DNA from: Chloroflexota bacterium
GTDB lineage: Bacteria > Chloroflexota > UBA11872
Direction: 5' to 3'
Assembly (NCBI GenBank): GCA_026707185.1
Contig: JAPOXI010000067.1
Location: forward strand, 1-13,187
DNA: 13,187 nt
The stretch's first letter is position 1. Each line of letters begins with the position of its first letter. Under the pieces are notes generated by a model that worked only from the letters and a program-made list of their open reading frames with translations, did not search any database and was not told the origin of the DNA. The translations under genes and the position numbers were made by a program. Shown here piece by piece: positions 6,340-13,062 of the stretch.

Positions 6340-7454
6340 CAGGCCACGGAAACGGGAACCGGCAGCTTGAAGAGGCGGCGGGCGGTCTCGCCCATGATGT
6401 TGCGCTTGAGCTCGGCGTCGAACGGCATGTTCAGCACCGTACGCGGATGGTCGAAGTCGTGGTGCGGCCAATCGGAAGCAAATATGACCTTATCGCGACC
6501 ATCGAACAGGTCGATCATGGTCAGCAAATCGCGCGAGCGTTCCGGCTCCTCGATCGGCTGAGTGCAGAAGTACATCTCCTTGATGTACTCGCTCGGCGGG
6601 CGCTCCAGGAAGGGAGCGCCGGTGGGAATCTCGGCGTATTCCTTGTCCATCCTCCACATGCAGAAGGGCACCCAGGAAACGCCGCCCTCGGTGAAGACGA
6701 TCTCCAGGTCCGGGTACCTGACCGGCACGCCCGATGTGAGCATGGTGAACAGGTTGGCCATCAGCGCGAACTCGTGGTTTATGGGGTGACGGACAATGCG
6801 CGACTCCACGTGCTCCAGGTTGAACGGGAAGTGCGGGTGGATGATGCCGACGCTATGGAGCATCACCGGCAACCCCATCTCCTCCGCCGCTTCGTAGATC
6901 GGGTCGTACATGCGGTCGCCCCAGAGCGGCCGCAGGCCGGCCACCGGCAGGTAGACGGCCACAAACCGGTCGTCCGCGCCGTAGGTGCGGATCTGGTCGG
7001 CGGCGTCTTTCGGGTCCTGGGGCACGGCCAACACGGCGCCGTACAAGCCCTCTTCGCGGCTCACCCACGCGTCCGCCAGCCAGGCGTTATAGGCGCGGCC
7101 CAGCGCCGCCGCGTAGTCGACGTGCGGAAACACGGCGATCTTGAGCAGGTTGTCGGGAAAGAGGATGCCGACGTCGATGGACAGCTCGTCCAGGTCGTCA
7201 CGCATCTGCCGGGCCGTCGTGACGGTGCGGTTGCCCAGCCCGCGGTCGGGAAACGGGGGATCGAGGTTGAGAATCGGCGCATAGCCGGGGATGTCCAGGT
7301 AACGCTGTGGCCCGCGGCCCAGCAGCTCCAGCGAGCGGCGCCACGGCATGTCGATATAGGGCGCCAGCGCCTCGGGCGGTTCGTTGGCGTGCACGTCGCA
7401 GTCGACGATGAACACATCGTCCAGCCCAAGCGGCTTCCTGGAGTCCCGTGTCAT
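6339..7454 (-). CDS. Amidohydrolase-2 (ACMSD-like) metal-dependent hydrolase/decarboxylase
   Basis: This is a 371-residue TIM-barrel metalloenzyme of the amidohydrolase_2 family, which includes ACMSD and related decarboxylases and hydrolases of aromatic or ring-cleavage acids. Metal-site motifs are in the expected order: VDCDVHANE (D18-x-D20-x-H22, the DxDxH variant of HxH), VMLHSVG (H200), RHPINHEF (H223/H227), VFTEGGVSWVP (E256) and the final barrel aspartate in FASDWPHHDFDHP (D328). The start is ATG 7454 (MTRDSRKP). The frame is open further up into the divergent intergenic region but carries no conserved sequence there. GGAGG lies about 14 bases upstream of the ATG, rather far. It forms a two-gene operon with the Rieske gene. 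Family assignment is firm; the substrate, and whether it hydrolyses or decarboxylates, is not known. Confidence 0.9.
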   Translation of the reverse strand: MTRDSRKPLGLDDVFIVDCDVHANEPPEALAPYIDMPWRRSLELLGRGPQRYLDIPGYAPILNLDPPFPDRGLGNRTVTTARQMRDDLDELSIDVGILFPDNLLKIAVFPHVDYAAALGRAYNAWLADAWVSREEGLYGAVLAVPQDPKDAADQIRTYGADDRFVAVYLPVAGLRPLWGDRMYDPIYEAAEEMGLPVMLHSVGIIHPHFPFNLEHVESRIVRHPINHEFALMANLFTMLTSGVPVRYPDLEIVFTEGGVSWVPFCMWRMDKEYAEIPTGAPFLERPPSEYIKEMYFCTQPIEEPERSRDLLTMIDLFDGRDKVIFASDWPHHDFDHPRTVLNMPFDAELKRNIMGETARRLFKLPVPVSVA

Positions 7455-7513
7455 AAGCTCGGACCCGTCCTCCGAACGGCGTGGGATTCTAGCCCGGTGG
7501 CCCCGGTGAGGTG

Positions 7514-7529
7514 GCGCGTAACCACGCGC
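7514..7529. promoter_or_regulatory. Inverted repeat in the amidohydrolase / FAD-oxidoreductase divergent region
   Basis: GCGCGT (7514-7519) and ACGCGC (7524-7529) flank a 4-base centre, giving a compact perfect repeat in the middle of the 175-bp divergent intergenic stretch. It could be an operator shared by the two catabolic units, or a simple GC-rich coincidence. No strong sigma-70 hexamers are recognisable on either side. Confidence 0.3.
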
Positions 7530-7629
7530 TGCTTCAGGTACAAGGGGCGTAGGCATCCAGCGGCCGCTCGGGATGGAACTCAGAGCGTACGACGGCGAGC
7601 TTTTGGGGCAGCGGGAGAAGGAGCAAGCC

Positions 7630-9177
7630 ATGGCCGGGAACAAGAAAGTCGTGATCGTTGGCGGCGGGCATAACGGGCTGGTGGCCGCCGGGTATCTCGG
7701 CCGGGCCGGGCTGGACGTGCAGGTGCTGGAGCGGCGCGACGTGGTGGGCGGCGCGGCCGTGACCGAGGAGTGGTTCCCCGGCTTCCACATCTCCACCTGC
7801 TCCTACGTGTGCCACATCCTGCAGCAGAAGGTGATCGACGAACTCGAGCTGCGAAACCACGGGTTCCACGTCTACCCGCTGGACCCGGGCCGCCTGCACC
7901 CGTTTCCCGACGGACGCGCCGTCCGGCTGTGGCATGACGACGAGAAGACGGCGGAAGAGATTCGCCAGTTCTCGCCCGAGGACGCCGAGGCCTGGCTGGA
8001 CTGGGCCAACTTCTGGCACCGCGCCGTGCGGATTCTGAGCGACTACTACCTGGGGCCGCCGCCCTCCCTGGCCGAGCTCACCGAGCGCTTCAGGGACGAG
8101 GAAGAAGAAGAGCTGCTGGAAACGCTACTCACCGTCCCGGTGCGCGACTTGATCGACCGCACCTTCGTCTCGGACGAGATGCGGGCGATGGCCAGCATCG
8201 GCGCGATCGACATGGGCAACCTCAGCGCCCCCGGCAGCGCCTACATCATGGCCCTCTACCGGTTCAGCGCGTACCGCGAGGACACCGAAAACTACGGCAT
8301 CGTGCGTGGCGGCATGGGCTCCATCACCCAGTCCATGGCCCGCTCCGCCGAGTCGGCCGGCGTGTCGATCCGGACGGGCGCGGAGGTATCCCGCATCCTG
8401 ACCCACGACGGCCAGGCCACCGGCGTGGAACTGGCAAACGGCGAGGTGATCAAGGCCGACCTGGTCCTCTCCAACGCCGACCCGAAGCGCACCTTCACCA
8501 AGCTGCTAGGCGAGTCGGACGTCGACCAGGACGTCGTGGACGAGGTTGAATCACTGAAGACCCAGTCCGCCTCGGTCAAGTTCCTCTGCTCCCTGCGCGA
8601 GCTGCCCGACTTCTCGCGCCACCTGGGCGACGACTACGACCCCAAGCACCTGTCCATGATCAACCTCGCCCCCTCAACGGACTACTGCGAGTCGAGCTGG
8701 TTCGACGCCACCAACGGCCGGCTCCCCGAGACGCCGATCATCCAGGTACAGATTCCCACCGTCTACGACCCATCCGTGGCGCCCGAGGGACAGCACGTGC
8801 TTTCCATGTGGGTCTTCTTCGTACCGGCGCACCTCAAGGAGGGCACCTGGTCGGAGAAGCGGCAGGAGTTCGGGGAGAAGCTGATCGACGAGTTCTGCCG
8901 CTACGCCCCCAACTTCAGGGACGCCATCATCGACTGGACCCTGCTCACGCCCGAGGACATCGAGGACCGCATCGGCCTGACCGACGGCAACATCCGGCAC
9001 GTGGACATGATTCCGCAGCAAATGATGTCCCGCCGCCCCCTCCCCGGCTGGTCCGACTACCGCACCCCCATCAAAAACCTCTACCTCTGCGGCGCCGGCA
9101 CCCACCCCGGCGGCGAGGTAACCGGCGCCCCCGGCCACAACGCAGCGCACGTGGTGCTGGAAGAGTTAGGGCGGTAG
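7630..9177 (+). CDS. FAD-dependent oxidoreductase, phytoene desaturase / PYROXD2-like
   Basis: This 515-residue flavoprotein belongs to the amine oxidase/phytoene desaturase superfamily. The N-terminal dinucleotide-binding fold is clear: KVVIVGGGHNGLVAAGYLGRAG (GxGxxG at 11-16), then the acidic strand end VLERRDVVGGAA (about 32-43). The C-terminal FAD motif is YLCGAGTHPGGEVTGAPGHNAA (about 485-506), as in CrtI-type enzymes and the PYROXD2 family. The start is ATG 7630, with AAGGAG six bases upstream; an upstream in-frame ATG at 7573 lacks a comparable site and adds 19 unconserved residues. The gene ends in tandem stops TAGTAG. No phytoene synthase or other carotenoid gene is nearby, so carotenoid synthesis is not supported. 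A desaturation or oxidation step in catabolism, alongside the divergent amidohydrolase and Rieske genes, is as plausible. The substrate is unknown. Confidence 0.9.
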   Translation: MAGNKKVVIVGGGHNGLVAAGYLGRAGLDVQVLERRDVVGGAAVTEEWFPGFHISTCSYVCHILQQKVIDELELRNHGFHVYPLDPGRLHPFPDGRAVRLWHDDEKTAEEIRQFSPEDAEAWLDWANFWHRAVRILSDYYLGPPPSLAELTERFRDEEEEELLETLLTVPVRDLIDRTFVSDEMRAMASIGAIDMGNLSAPGSAYIMALYRFSAYREDTENYGIVRGGMGSITQSMARSAESAGVSIRTGAEVSRILTHDGQATGVELANGEVIKADLVLSNADPKRTFTKLLGESDVDQDVVDEVESLKTQSASVKFLCSLRELPDFSRHLGDDYDPKHLSMINLAPSTDYCESSWFDATNGRLPETPIIQVQIPTVYDPSVAPEGQHVLSMWVFFVPAHLKEGTWSEKRQEFGEKLIDEFCRYAPNFRDAIIDWTLLTPEDIEDRIGLTDGNIRHVDMIPQQMMSRRPLPGWSDYRTPIKNLYLCGAGTHPGGEVTGAPGHNAAHVVLEELGR

Positions 9178-9223
9178 TAGACCGGGGCCTGTGCCCATCG
9201 TGTGATTCAGGACGCGGCCGAGA

Positions 9224-10009
9224 CTAGGAACTCGTGCCGTACATCTCGCAGACTATGGCCAGGATGTCCGCGGGGATGAAGCGGTCTTTCGCCTCGGCCT
9301 GGATATCGGCGGGAATCCCGTGCAGCGCCTCGGCAATCGGCCCGGCGATGGCCGCCAGGGTGTCGGAGTCACCACCCAGCGAGACGGCGTTGCGAATAGC
9401 GTCCTCGAAGCTCTCGGACTCCAGCGCGCAGGTGATGGCTTCGGGCACCGTCGTCTGGCAGATCTCGTTGAAGTGGTAGCCGGGCCGAATGGCGTCGACG
9501 CCGCGGGAGAGGTCGTAGCCGTAAGTCTTGGCGACGCCCTTCCGAATGCCGTTGGCCGGCTCGCCCTGGAACGCCAGCCAGATCGCATGCACGGTGGCGC
9601 GGGCGCCCTTCAGGCCCTCCGGGTGGTTGTGGGTAACGCCGGTCACCAGGTCTGAAGCCTCCAGCGCATCCGACAAGTCGCCGTCGCGGTTCAGGTAAGC
9701 CGCCGGCGAGACCCGCATGGCCGCGCCGTTGCCGAAGCTGTCGTACGGCCGCGGCGGGTCCATTACGATCCAATCCGCAAACCTGCCCCCGTAGTCGCCG
9801 CGCGGGTGTTCCCGGCACCACCGCTGGAGCGTCTGGGCCGGCGGGAAACCGTGCATCAGGATGTCGGCCACGGCGGCCGTGCAGATCGAATCGTCGGTGC
9901 ACTCGCACTGGTCCACGAAAAACTCGAACGACTTGGTCTTGATCCGCCGCCACTCGTAGACCGAACCGACAATGTCGCCGACGATCGCCCCGATCACGTG
10001 CTCCCCCAT
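9224..10009 (-). CDS. ADP-ribosylglycohydrolase (DraG/ARH family)
   Basis: This 261-residue enzyme of the all-helical ADP-ribosylglycohydrolase family removes ADP-ribose from proteins or other acceptors using a binuclear Mg2+ centre. The metal ligands appear in the expected places: GDIVGSVYE (11-19), CTDDS (T38-D39-D40), SFGNGAAMR (91-99), THNHPEGLKGA (126-136) and SLGGDSDTLA (210-219, D214/D216). No dinitrogenase genes are present, so the substrate is not the classical DraG target. The annotated ATG (10009) directly abuts its AAGGAGG with no spacer, which is poor for initiation. A GTG at 9997 begins just before IGAIVGD, lies 12 bases after that site, and may be the true start. It sits 110 bp downstream of the VapC-type toxin on the same strand. 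The function class is secure; the biological target is unknown. Confidence 0.93.
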   Translation of the reverse strand: MGEHVIGAIVGDIVGSVYEWRRIKTKSFEFFVDQCECTDDSICTAAVADILMHGFPPAQTLQRWCREHPRGDYGGRFADWIVMDPPRPYDSFGNGAAMRVSPAAYLNRDGDLSDALEASDLVTGVTHNHPEGLKGARATVHAIWLAFQGEPANGIRKGVAKTYGYDLSRGVDAIRPGYHFNEICQTTVPEAITCALESESFEDAIRNAVSLGGDSDTLAAIAGPIAEALHGIPADIQAEAKDRFIPADILAIVCEMYGTSS

Positions 10010-10087
10010 CCTCCTTGGCCCGGCGTTGGGAGACTACAAGCCACAGTTCACGACCGCGCATGCAGGCTCCGCAAGAACGCTAGCTCA

Positions 10088-10109
10088 GATCGCCAGCGAC
10101 TGGCAGATC
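10088..10109 (-). terminator. Hairpin between the vapC-like gene and the ADP-ribosylglycohydrolase gene
   Basis: GATCGCCAG (10088-10096) pairs with CTGGC plus GATC (10100-10109, one bulged A at 10105) around a 3-base loop, starting 11 bases after the toxin stop codon. There is no clear T-run on the minus strand. It is a plausible terminator of the toxin-antitoxin transcript, of modest strength. The rest of this 110-bp gap shows no gene. Confidence 0.35.
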
Positions 10110-10119
10110 CGCTGCTACA

Positions 10120-10533
10120 TCACGGCTCGACCCGCTGCAGGCCAGGTACCCGGTCGAAATCCCGGTCGTAGCTCAAAACCTCCGAAATACCTTGCCGTTC
10201 CATATGAGCCGCCGCCAGGGCGTCCTCAAAGTCAAGGAACGGCGACGCTGCATAGATGTCCAGCGCCCGCAGGTAGACACGCTTCTGGGGCAGCCGCAGA
10301 CCTCGAAGCGTGAGGATGGGCGCCAAGCGGCCGCGGATGGCCTCGCGGCTGAGTTCATAGCCCGCGCGCCGCGACGACAAGACATACACGACTTCGCAGA
10401 CGACCGCTTCGCAGGTCAGGATCTCTTCGTCGCCGCGCTGCACCCGCTGAAAGAGCCGGTAGCAAGCCGCAGCCTTCTCCTCGTCATCGCGGGTAAGGAA
10501 TCTCAGGATGACATTGGTGTCCAGGAACTTCAT
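10120..10533 (-). CDS. vapC: PIN-domain ribonuclease toxin, VapC type
   Basis: This 137-residue PIN-domain protein is expected to be a Mg2+-dependent endoribonuclease acting on tRNA, rRNA or mRNA when freed from its antitoxin. The acidic site is intact: D5 in MKFLDTNVILRFL, E47 in CEVVYVL, D104 in FLDFEDALAA, and D123/D125 near SYDRDFDRVPGL. The length matches VapC toxins. The start is ATG 10533, inside the ATGA that ends the antitoxin gene, giving a four-base overlap and the usual antitoxin-first order. The active-site residues are all present, so I see no sign of decay. The target RNA cannot be predicted from sequence. Confidence 0.93.
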   Translation of the reverse strand: MKFLDTNVILRFLTRDDEEKAAACYRLFQRVQRGDEEILTCEAVVCEVVYVLSSRRAGYELSREAIRGRLAPILTLRGLRLPQKRVYLRALDIYAASPFLDFEDALAAAHMERQGISEVLSYDRDFDRVPGLQRVEP

Positions 10534-10799
10534 TCCCCACGCAATTCCCGTGCCGTGGAAATGGCCTTCTCGTCCTTGACCTCTCGCGACAACTGCTCAA
10601 ATTCCTCGGGCCGCGCGGTCGGCCGGACGGAGCCAAAGGCGGATTCCAGCGTGAATTGAGCGGCGGCCAGGCGGACAGTGCCCGCGTCGTCGATGGTGAA
10701 GGCGACCTTGTCCCGCGGCTTAATGCCCAGCAGTCGTCGCACCGCGGCCGGGATGGTGACCTGGTTTCGCTGGGTGGTGGTCGCGGTGTATTCCTTCAT
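10530..10799 (-). CDS. vapB: AbrB/MazE-type (SpoVT-AbrB fold) antitoxin, VapB type
   Basis: This 89-residue protein is the antitoxin partner of the PIN toxin. Residues 3-46 form a swapped-hairpin AbrB DNA-binding domain: QRNQVTIPAAVRRLLGIKPRD is the diagnostic stretch, followed by KVAFTIDDAGTVRLA. Residues 50-89 are polar and likely disordered until they wrap the toxin (FTLESAFGSVRP, then a charged helix). Together with the toxin it would bind its own promoter and repress transcription. The start is ATG 10799; GAGG about 13 bases upstream is a weak ribosome site, and no better alternative start is evident. It lies 95 bp downstream of the histidine kinase gene in an AT-richer spacer that probably carries its own promoter. 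Confidence 0.92.
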   Translation of the reverse strand: MKEYTATTTQRNQVTIPAAVRRLLGIKPRDKVAFTIDDAGTVRLAAAQFTLESAFGSVRPTARPEEFEQLSREVKDEKAISTARELRGE

Positions 10800-10804
10800 G
10801 AGTT

Positions 10805-10839
10805 AAGCAATGCCTCAAAAGAAAATCAATGCTTCCTCA
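10805..10839. promoter_or_regulatory. Candidate autoregulatory operator upstream of vapB
   Basis: AAGCAATG (10805-10812) and CAATGCTT (10827-10834) form an inverted repeat with one mismatch. The same stretch also reads as a direct repeat: CAATGCCTCA at 10808 and CAATGCTTCCTCA at 10827, which differ by a two-base insertion. The region is AT-rich relative to the surrounding DNA and lies immediately upstream of the antitoxin start, where AbrB-type antitoxin complexes normally bind. No convincing -10/-35 pair was identified. Confidence 0.45.
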
Positions 10840-10860
10840 GACTATCATTGGATTGAATGA

Positions 10861-10883
10861 CTCAGCAGACACGAACGGCTGAG
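10861..10883 (-). terminator. Hairpin downstream of the histidine kinase gene
   Basis: CTCAGC (10861-10866) and GCTGAG (10878-10883) are perfect 6-bp arms with an 11-base loop, starting 11 bases after the kinase stop codon. There is no T-run. This is a weak terminator candidate separating the two-component operon from the toxin-antitoxin pair. Confidence 0.25.
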
Positions 10884-10894
10884 CAAGACGGCAC

Positions 10895-12301
10895 TCAGTT
10901 ATCGGTCGGAAGGCGAATCTTGACAGTGGCGCCTTGCCCAGGCCCATCACTCGTTATGTCAACCGAGCCACCGTGGCCTTCTACGATCGATCTGGCAATT
11001 GACAACCCCAACCCCCGCCCTTGCCTGCGGCGCCGGCGCGAGTCCTCGGTCCGGTAGAAGCGGTCGAAGACGTGCGGTAGATCGGCCGCGTCGATGCCGA
11101 CCCCGTCGTCGCTGACGGAGATAGCCACGGCCGCGTCGCCGTCCGGGTCCACCCTCAGCACGACATTCCCGCCGTCCTGCGCGCTATCGATAGCGTTGCC
11201 CAGCACATTGCCCAACGCCTGGCTCATCCGCATCCGGTCAAGGCGCAGGTCCGGCAGCTGCGGGCCTGCGTGAAGCGACAAGTCAATCCCTCGCGCCCGC
11301 GCCTGCGGCCGCCAGCGATCCAACTCCGAAGCAAGCAACTCGCGAATCGAAATATCCTTGCGCGAGAGGCTCAACTCCCCGTGCTCGGTCTCCGCCAGCG
11401 CGTTCAGGTCGGTCACCAGTCCGCGCAGCCGGTCGACTTCCTGGATGATGTGGTCGGACGTGGCCTCCGGCGCCTGCAACCCGTCCAGGAGCCCTCGCGC
11501 TTCAAGCTGGATCACGCTCAGCGGCGTATTCAGCTCGTGCGACACGTCGTTGACCAGCCGCCGGCGGAGTTCGCGCTGCGTCGCCAGGCTGGACGCCATG
11601 CGGTTGAAAGCCGCGCTCATCTGCCCCAACTCGTCCCCGGACGTGACCGGGAGCTTGGTCGTATCGCCGCGAGAGATCGCCTGGGTGGCCTTCGTCAGGG
11701 CCGCCACGGGTCCGGTGATCCGCCTCGACAGCCAGGCCGCCAGCCCAACGCCAACGCCAACCGTTACCAGTCCGCCGATCCCGGTAATCCACAACAGCGT
11801 GCTGAGAAACCCGTGCGACTCGGTCGAGAGAAACTCATGGTTGACGTCCACATAGACGTGGCCAACCGGCTGATTCGTCGTCAGATCGAACAGCGTCTCG
11901 CGACGCCCGGCAAGCTCCGGCGCCGTGGCGCCCGCCGATAGCTCGCCCGCGTTGTCCGTCACCACACGCCCATCGATGCCCACCACGACCACTCGCAACG
12001 AATCGTCATCGCCGGACTCGGCCCCTTCACCCCCATGCTCGCCGGATGGTTCCCGCCGGGCGCCGGATTCCGCGAGGTATCCGGCCTCGGACAGCGGGCG
12101 ATCCACCGTCTGCCAGCCGCCGGCCGTCGTGTACTCCCGGCTCAGGTTCTGCGCCAGCCGGCTCGCCTGGGAATCGCCAAGTTCCTCCACAAACGCGCCC
12201 AATCGCGCCTGCGTCGTGAAATAGCCCACCACCACGCTGACGACCACCGTAAGCAGGATGACCGCAACGATCGACGCCATGATTCGCCAGCGCAGCGACA
12301 T
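10895..12301 (-). CDS. Sensor histidine kinase (BaeS/CpxA-like, HAMP-HisKA-HATPase)
   Basis: This 468-residue inner-membrane kinase pairs with the response regulator just upstream. The order is: TM1 about 6-28, an extracytoplasmic sensor of about 140 residues (29-167), TM2 about 168-192, and HAMP about 190-242. Next come HisKA with the phospho-acceptor H255 in NDVSHELNTPL, then HATPase with the N box around LGNAID (N369), SDDGVGID (397-404) and GRGLGLSI (428-435). The sensor resembles the PAS-like periplasmic domains of this class (VVVVGIDGRVVTDN, VGHVYVDVN). It carries a hydrophilic, probably disordered insert SGEHGGEGAESGDDD (86-100), rich in His, Glu, Asp and Gly. The start ATG shares its base 12301 with the regulator's TAA (TAATG), so translation is coupled. 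The signal is unknown; the insert suggests metal or cationic ligands. Confidence 0.95.
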   Translation of the reverse strand: MSLRWRIMASIVAVILLTVVVSVVVGYFTTQARLGAFVEELGDSQASRLAQNLSREYTTAGGWQTVDRPLSEAGYLAESGARREPSGEHGGEGAESGDDDSLRVVVVGIDGRVVTDNAGELSAGATAPELAGRRETLFDLTTNQPVGHVYVDVNHEFLSTESHGFLSTLLWITGIGGLVTVGVGVGLAAWLSRRITGPVAALTKATQAISRGDTTKLPVTSGDELGQMSAAFNRMASSLATQRELRRRLVNDVSHELNTPLSVIQLEARGLLDGLQAPEATSDHIIQEVDRLRGLVTDLNALAETEHGELSLSRKDISIRELLASELDRWRPQARARGIDLSLHAGPQLPDLRLDRMRMSQALGNVLGNAIDSAQDGGNVVLRVDPDGDAAVAISVSDDGVGIDAADLPHVFDRFYRTEDSRRRRRQGRGLGLSIARSIVEGHGGSVDITSDGPGQGATVKIRLPTDN

Positions 12302-12978
12302 TACGCGTCCTCGACCACGAACTTGTAGCCGGCGCCGTAGACCGTCTGGATGGGCTGGCGCCCGTCTCGCGCGATCTGCTTTCGCAAGCGCGTGATCTGG
12401 CTGTCGATGGCCCGGTCGAACCCCTGGAATCCGTGATCGAACGTCAGCTCGATGATCTGCTCCCGCGTGAGCACCTGGTTCGGGTGGCGCATGAAGGTGG
12501 ACAGCAGTGAAATCTGCCGCCGGCTCAGCGACACCGGTTCGCCATCGATGGTCACGCCACCGGTGGTCTCGTTGAGGGCGATGTTGCCGTGGGTCAACAC
12601 GTGCTGAACTCGGCCCTTGACGCGACGCAGCACCGCTTCGGCGCGCGCAATCAACTCGCCCGGATCGAACGGCTTGACGATGTAGTCATCGGCGCCGCTC
12701 TCCAGGCCGATGACCCGCTCCGTGCGGGCTTCCCTGGCCGTCACCATGATGATCGGAACGTCGGACTCGCGTCGCAGGGTTCGACAAACCTCCACCCCGT
12801 CCAGGCGAGGCAGCATCAGGTCAAGGACGATCAGGTCCGGCGCCAGCTCACGGGCGCGCGCCAGCCCGGCGGCCCCATCGTGTGCGATCTCGGCCGCAAA
12901 CCCCGCGCGCTCGAAATACACCTGCACCCAGCGCGCAATGCGCGGATCGTCTTCCACGATCAGGATGGTCTGACTCAC
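12301..12978 (-). CDS. OmpR/PhoB-family response regulator
   Basis: This 225-residue transcription regulator receives phosphate from the adjacent kinase. The receiver domain (1-118) has the acidic pair E9/D10-D11 (IVEDD), the phosphorylation site D53 (VLDLMLPRLDG), T80 (MVTAR) and K102 (YIVKPFDPGEL). The winged helix spans about 129-222: LSRRQISLLSTFM, then VLTREQIIELTF, the recognition helix FDRAIDSQITRLRKQI, and the closing hairpin IQTVYGAGYKF. The start is GTG 12978, with GGAGG seven bases upstream, a good site. It is the first gene of the two-component operon, 85 bp downstream of the Gly-rich gene, with a strong hairpin between. No obvious direct repeats for its own binding are seen upstream, apart from that hairpin. 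Confidence 0.96.
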   Translation of the reverse strand: MSQTILIVEDDPRIARWVQVYFERAGFAAEIAHDGAAGLARARELAPDLIVLDLMLPRLDGVEVCRTLRRESDVPIIMVTAREARTERVIGLESGADDYIVKPFDPGELIARAEAVLRRVKGRVQHVLTHGNIALNETTGGVTIDGEPVSLSRRQISLLSTFMRHPNQVLTREQIIELTFDHGFQGFDRAIDSQITRLRKQIARDGRQPIQTVYGAGYKFVVEDA

Positions 12979-13000
12979 GTCGGATCCTCCACGCGACCGA

Positions 13001-13037
13001 GGGAGCCGCGGTACCTCGATGAGGTACCGCGGCTCCC
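13001..13037 (-). terminator. Perfect 17-bp stem hairpin between the Gly-rich gene and the response regulator
   Basis: GGGAGCCGCGGTACCTC (13001-13017) is the exact reverse complement of 13021-13037, with the 3-base centre GAT. It starts 25 bases after the Gly-rich stop codon and ends 22 bases before the regulator's GTG. The stem is long and very GC-rich. No T-run follows on either strand, so it may be a T-less terminator, a partial-readthrough attenuator or an RNA-stabilising element. The near-perfect palindrome is also operator-like. Confidence 0.6.
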
Positions 13038-13062
13038 CACGGATGGGCTGCCTAGGCTAACC

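Noticed and set aside
6340..6471. N-terminal extension of the Rieske frame
   Set aside because: It is Arg/His/Pro-rich and overlaps the conserved end of the amidohydrolase; the ATG at 6339 in TGATG is the natural start.
6447..7673. A 408-residue open frame on the plus strand opposite the amidohydrolase
   Set aside because: Composition is Val/Gly/Arg/His-rich with no motifs; the opposite strand encodes all amidohydrolase metal-site motifs.
7455..7796. N-terminal extension of the amidohydrolase frame past ATG 7454
   Set aside because: The extension crosses the divergent promoter region and the start of the FAD oxidoreductase; it has no conserved sequence.
7630..9177. Naming the FAD oxidoreductase as a carotenoid gene (crtI)
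   Set aside because: No phytoene synthase or other carotenoid gene is nearby, and its motifs fit PYROXD2-type proteins equally well or better.
9224..10009. Naming the glycohydrolase draG
   Set aside because: No nitrogenase or draT gene is present; only the broad family is supported.
10845..10860. TCATT/AATGA inverted repeat upstream of vapB
   Set aside because: The 5-bp arms are too short to support as an operator next to the better repeat at 10805-10839.
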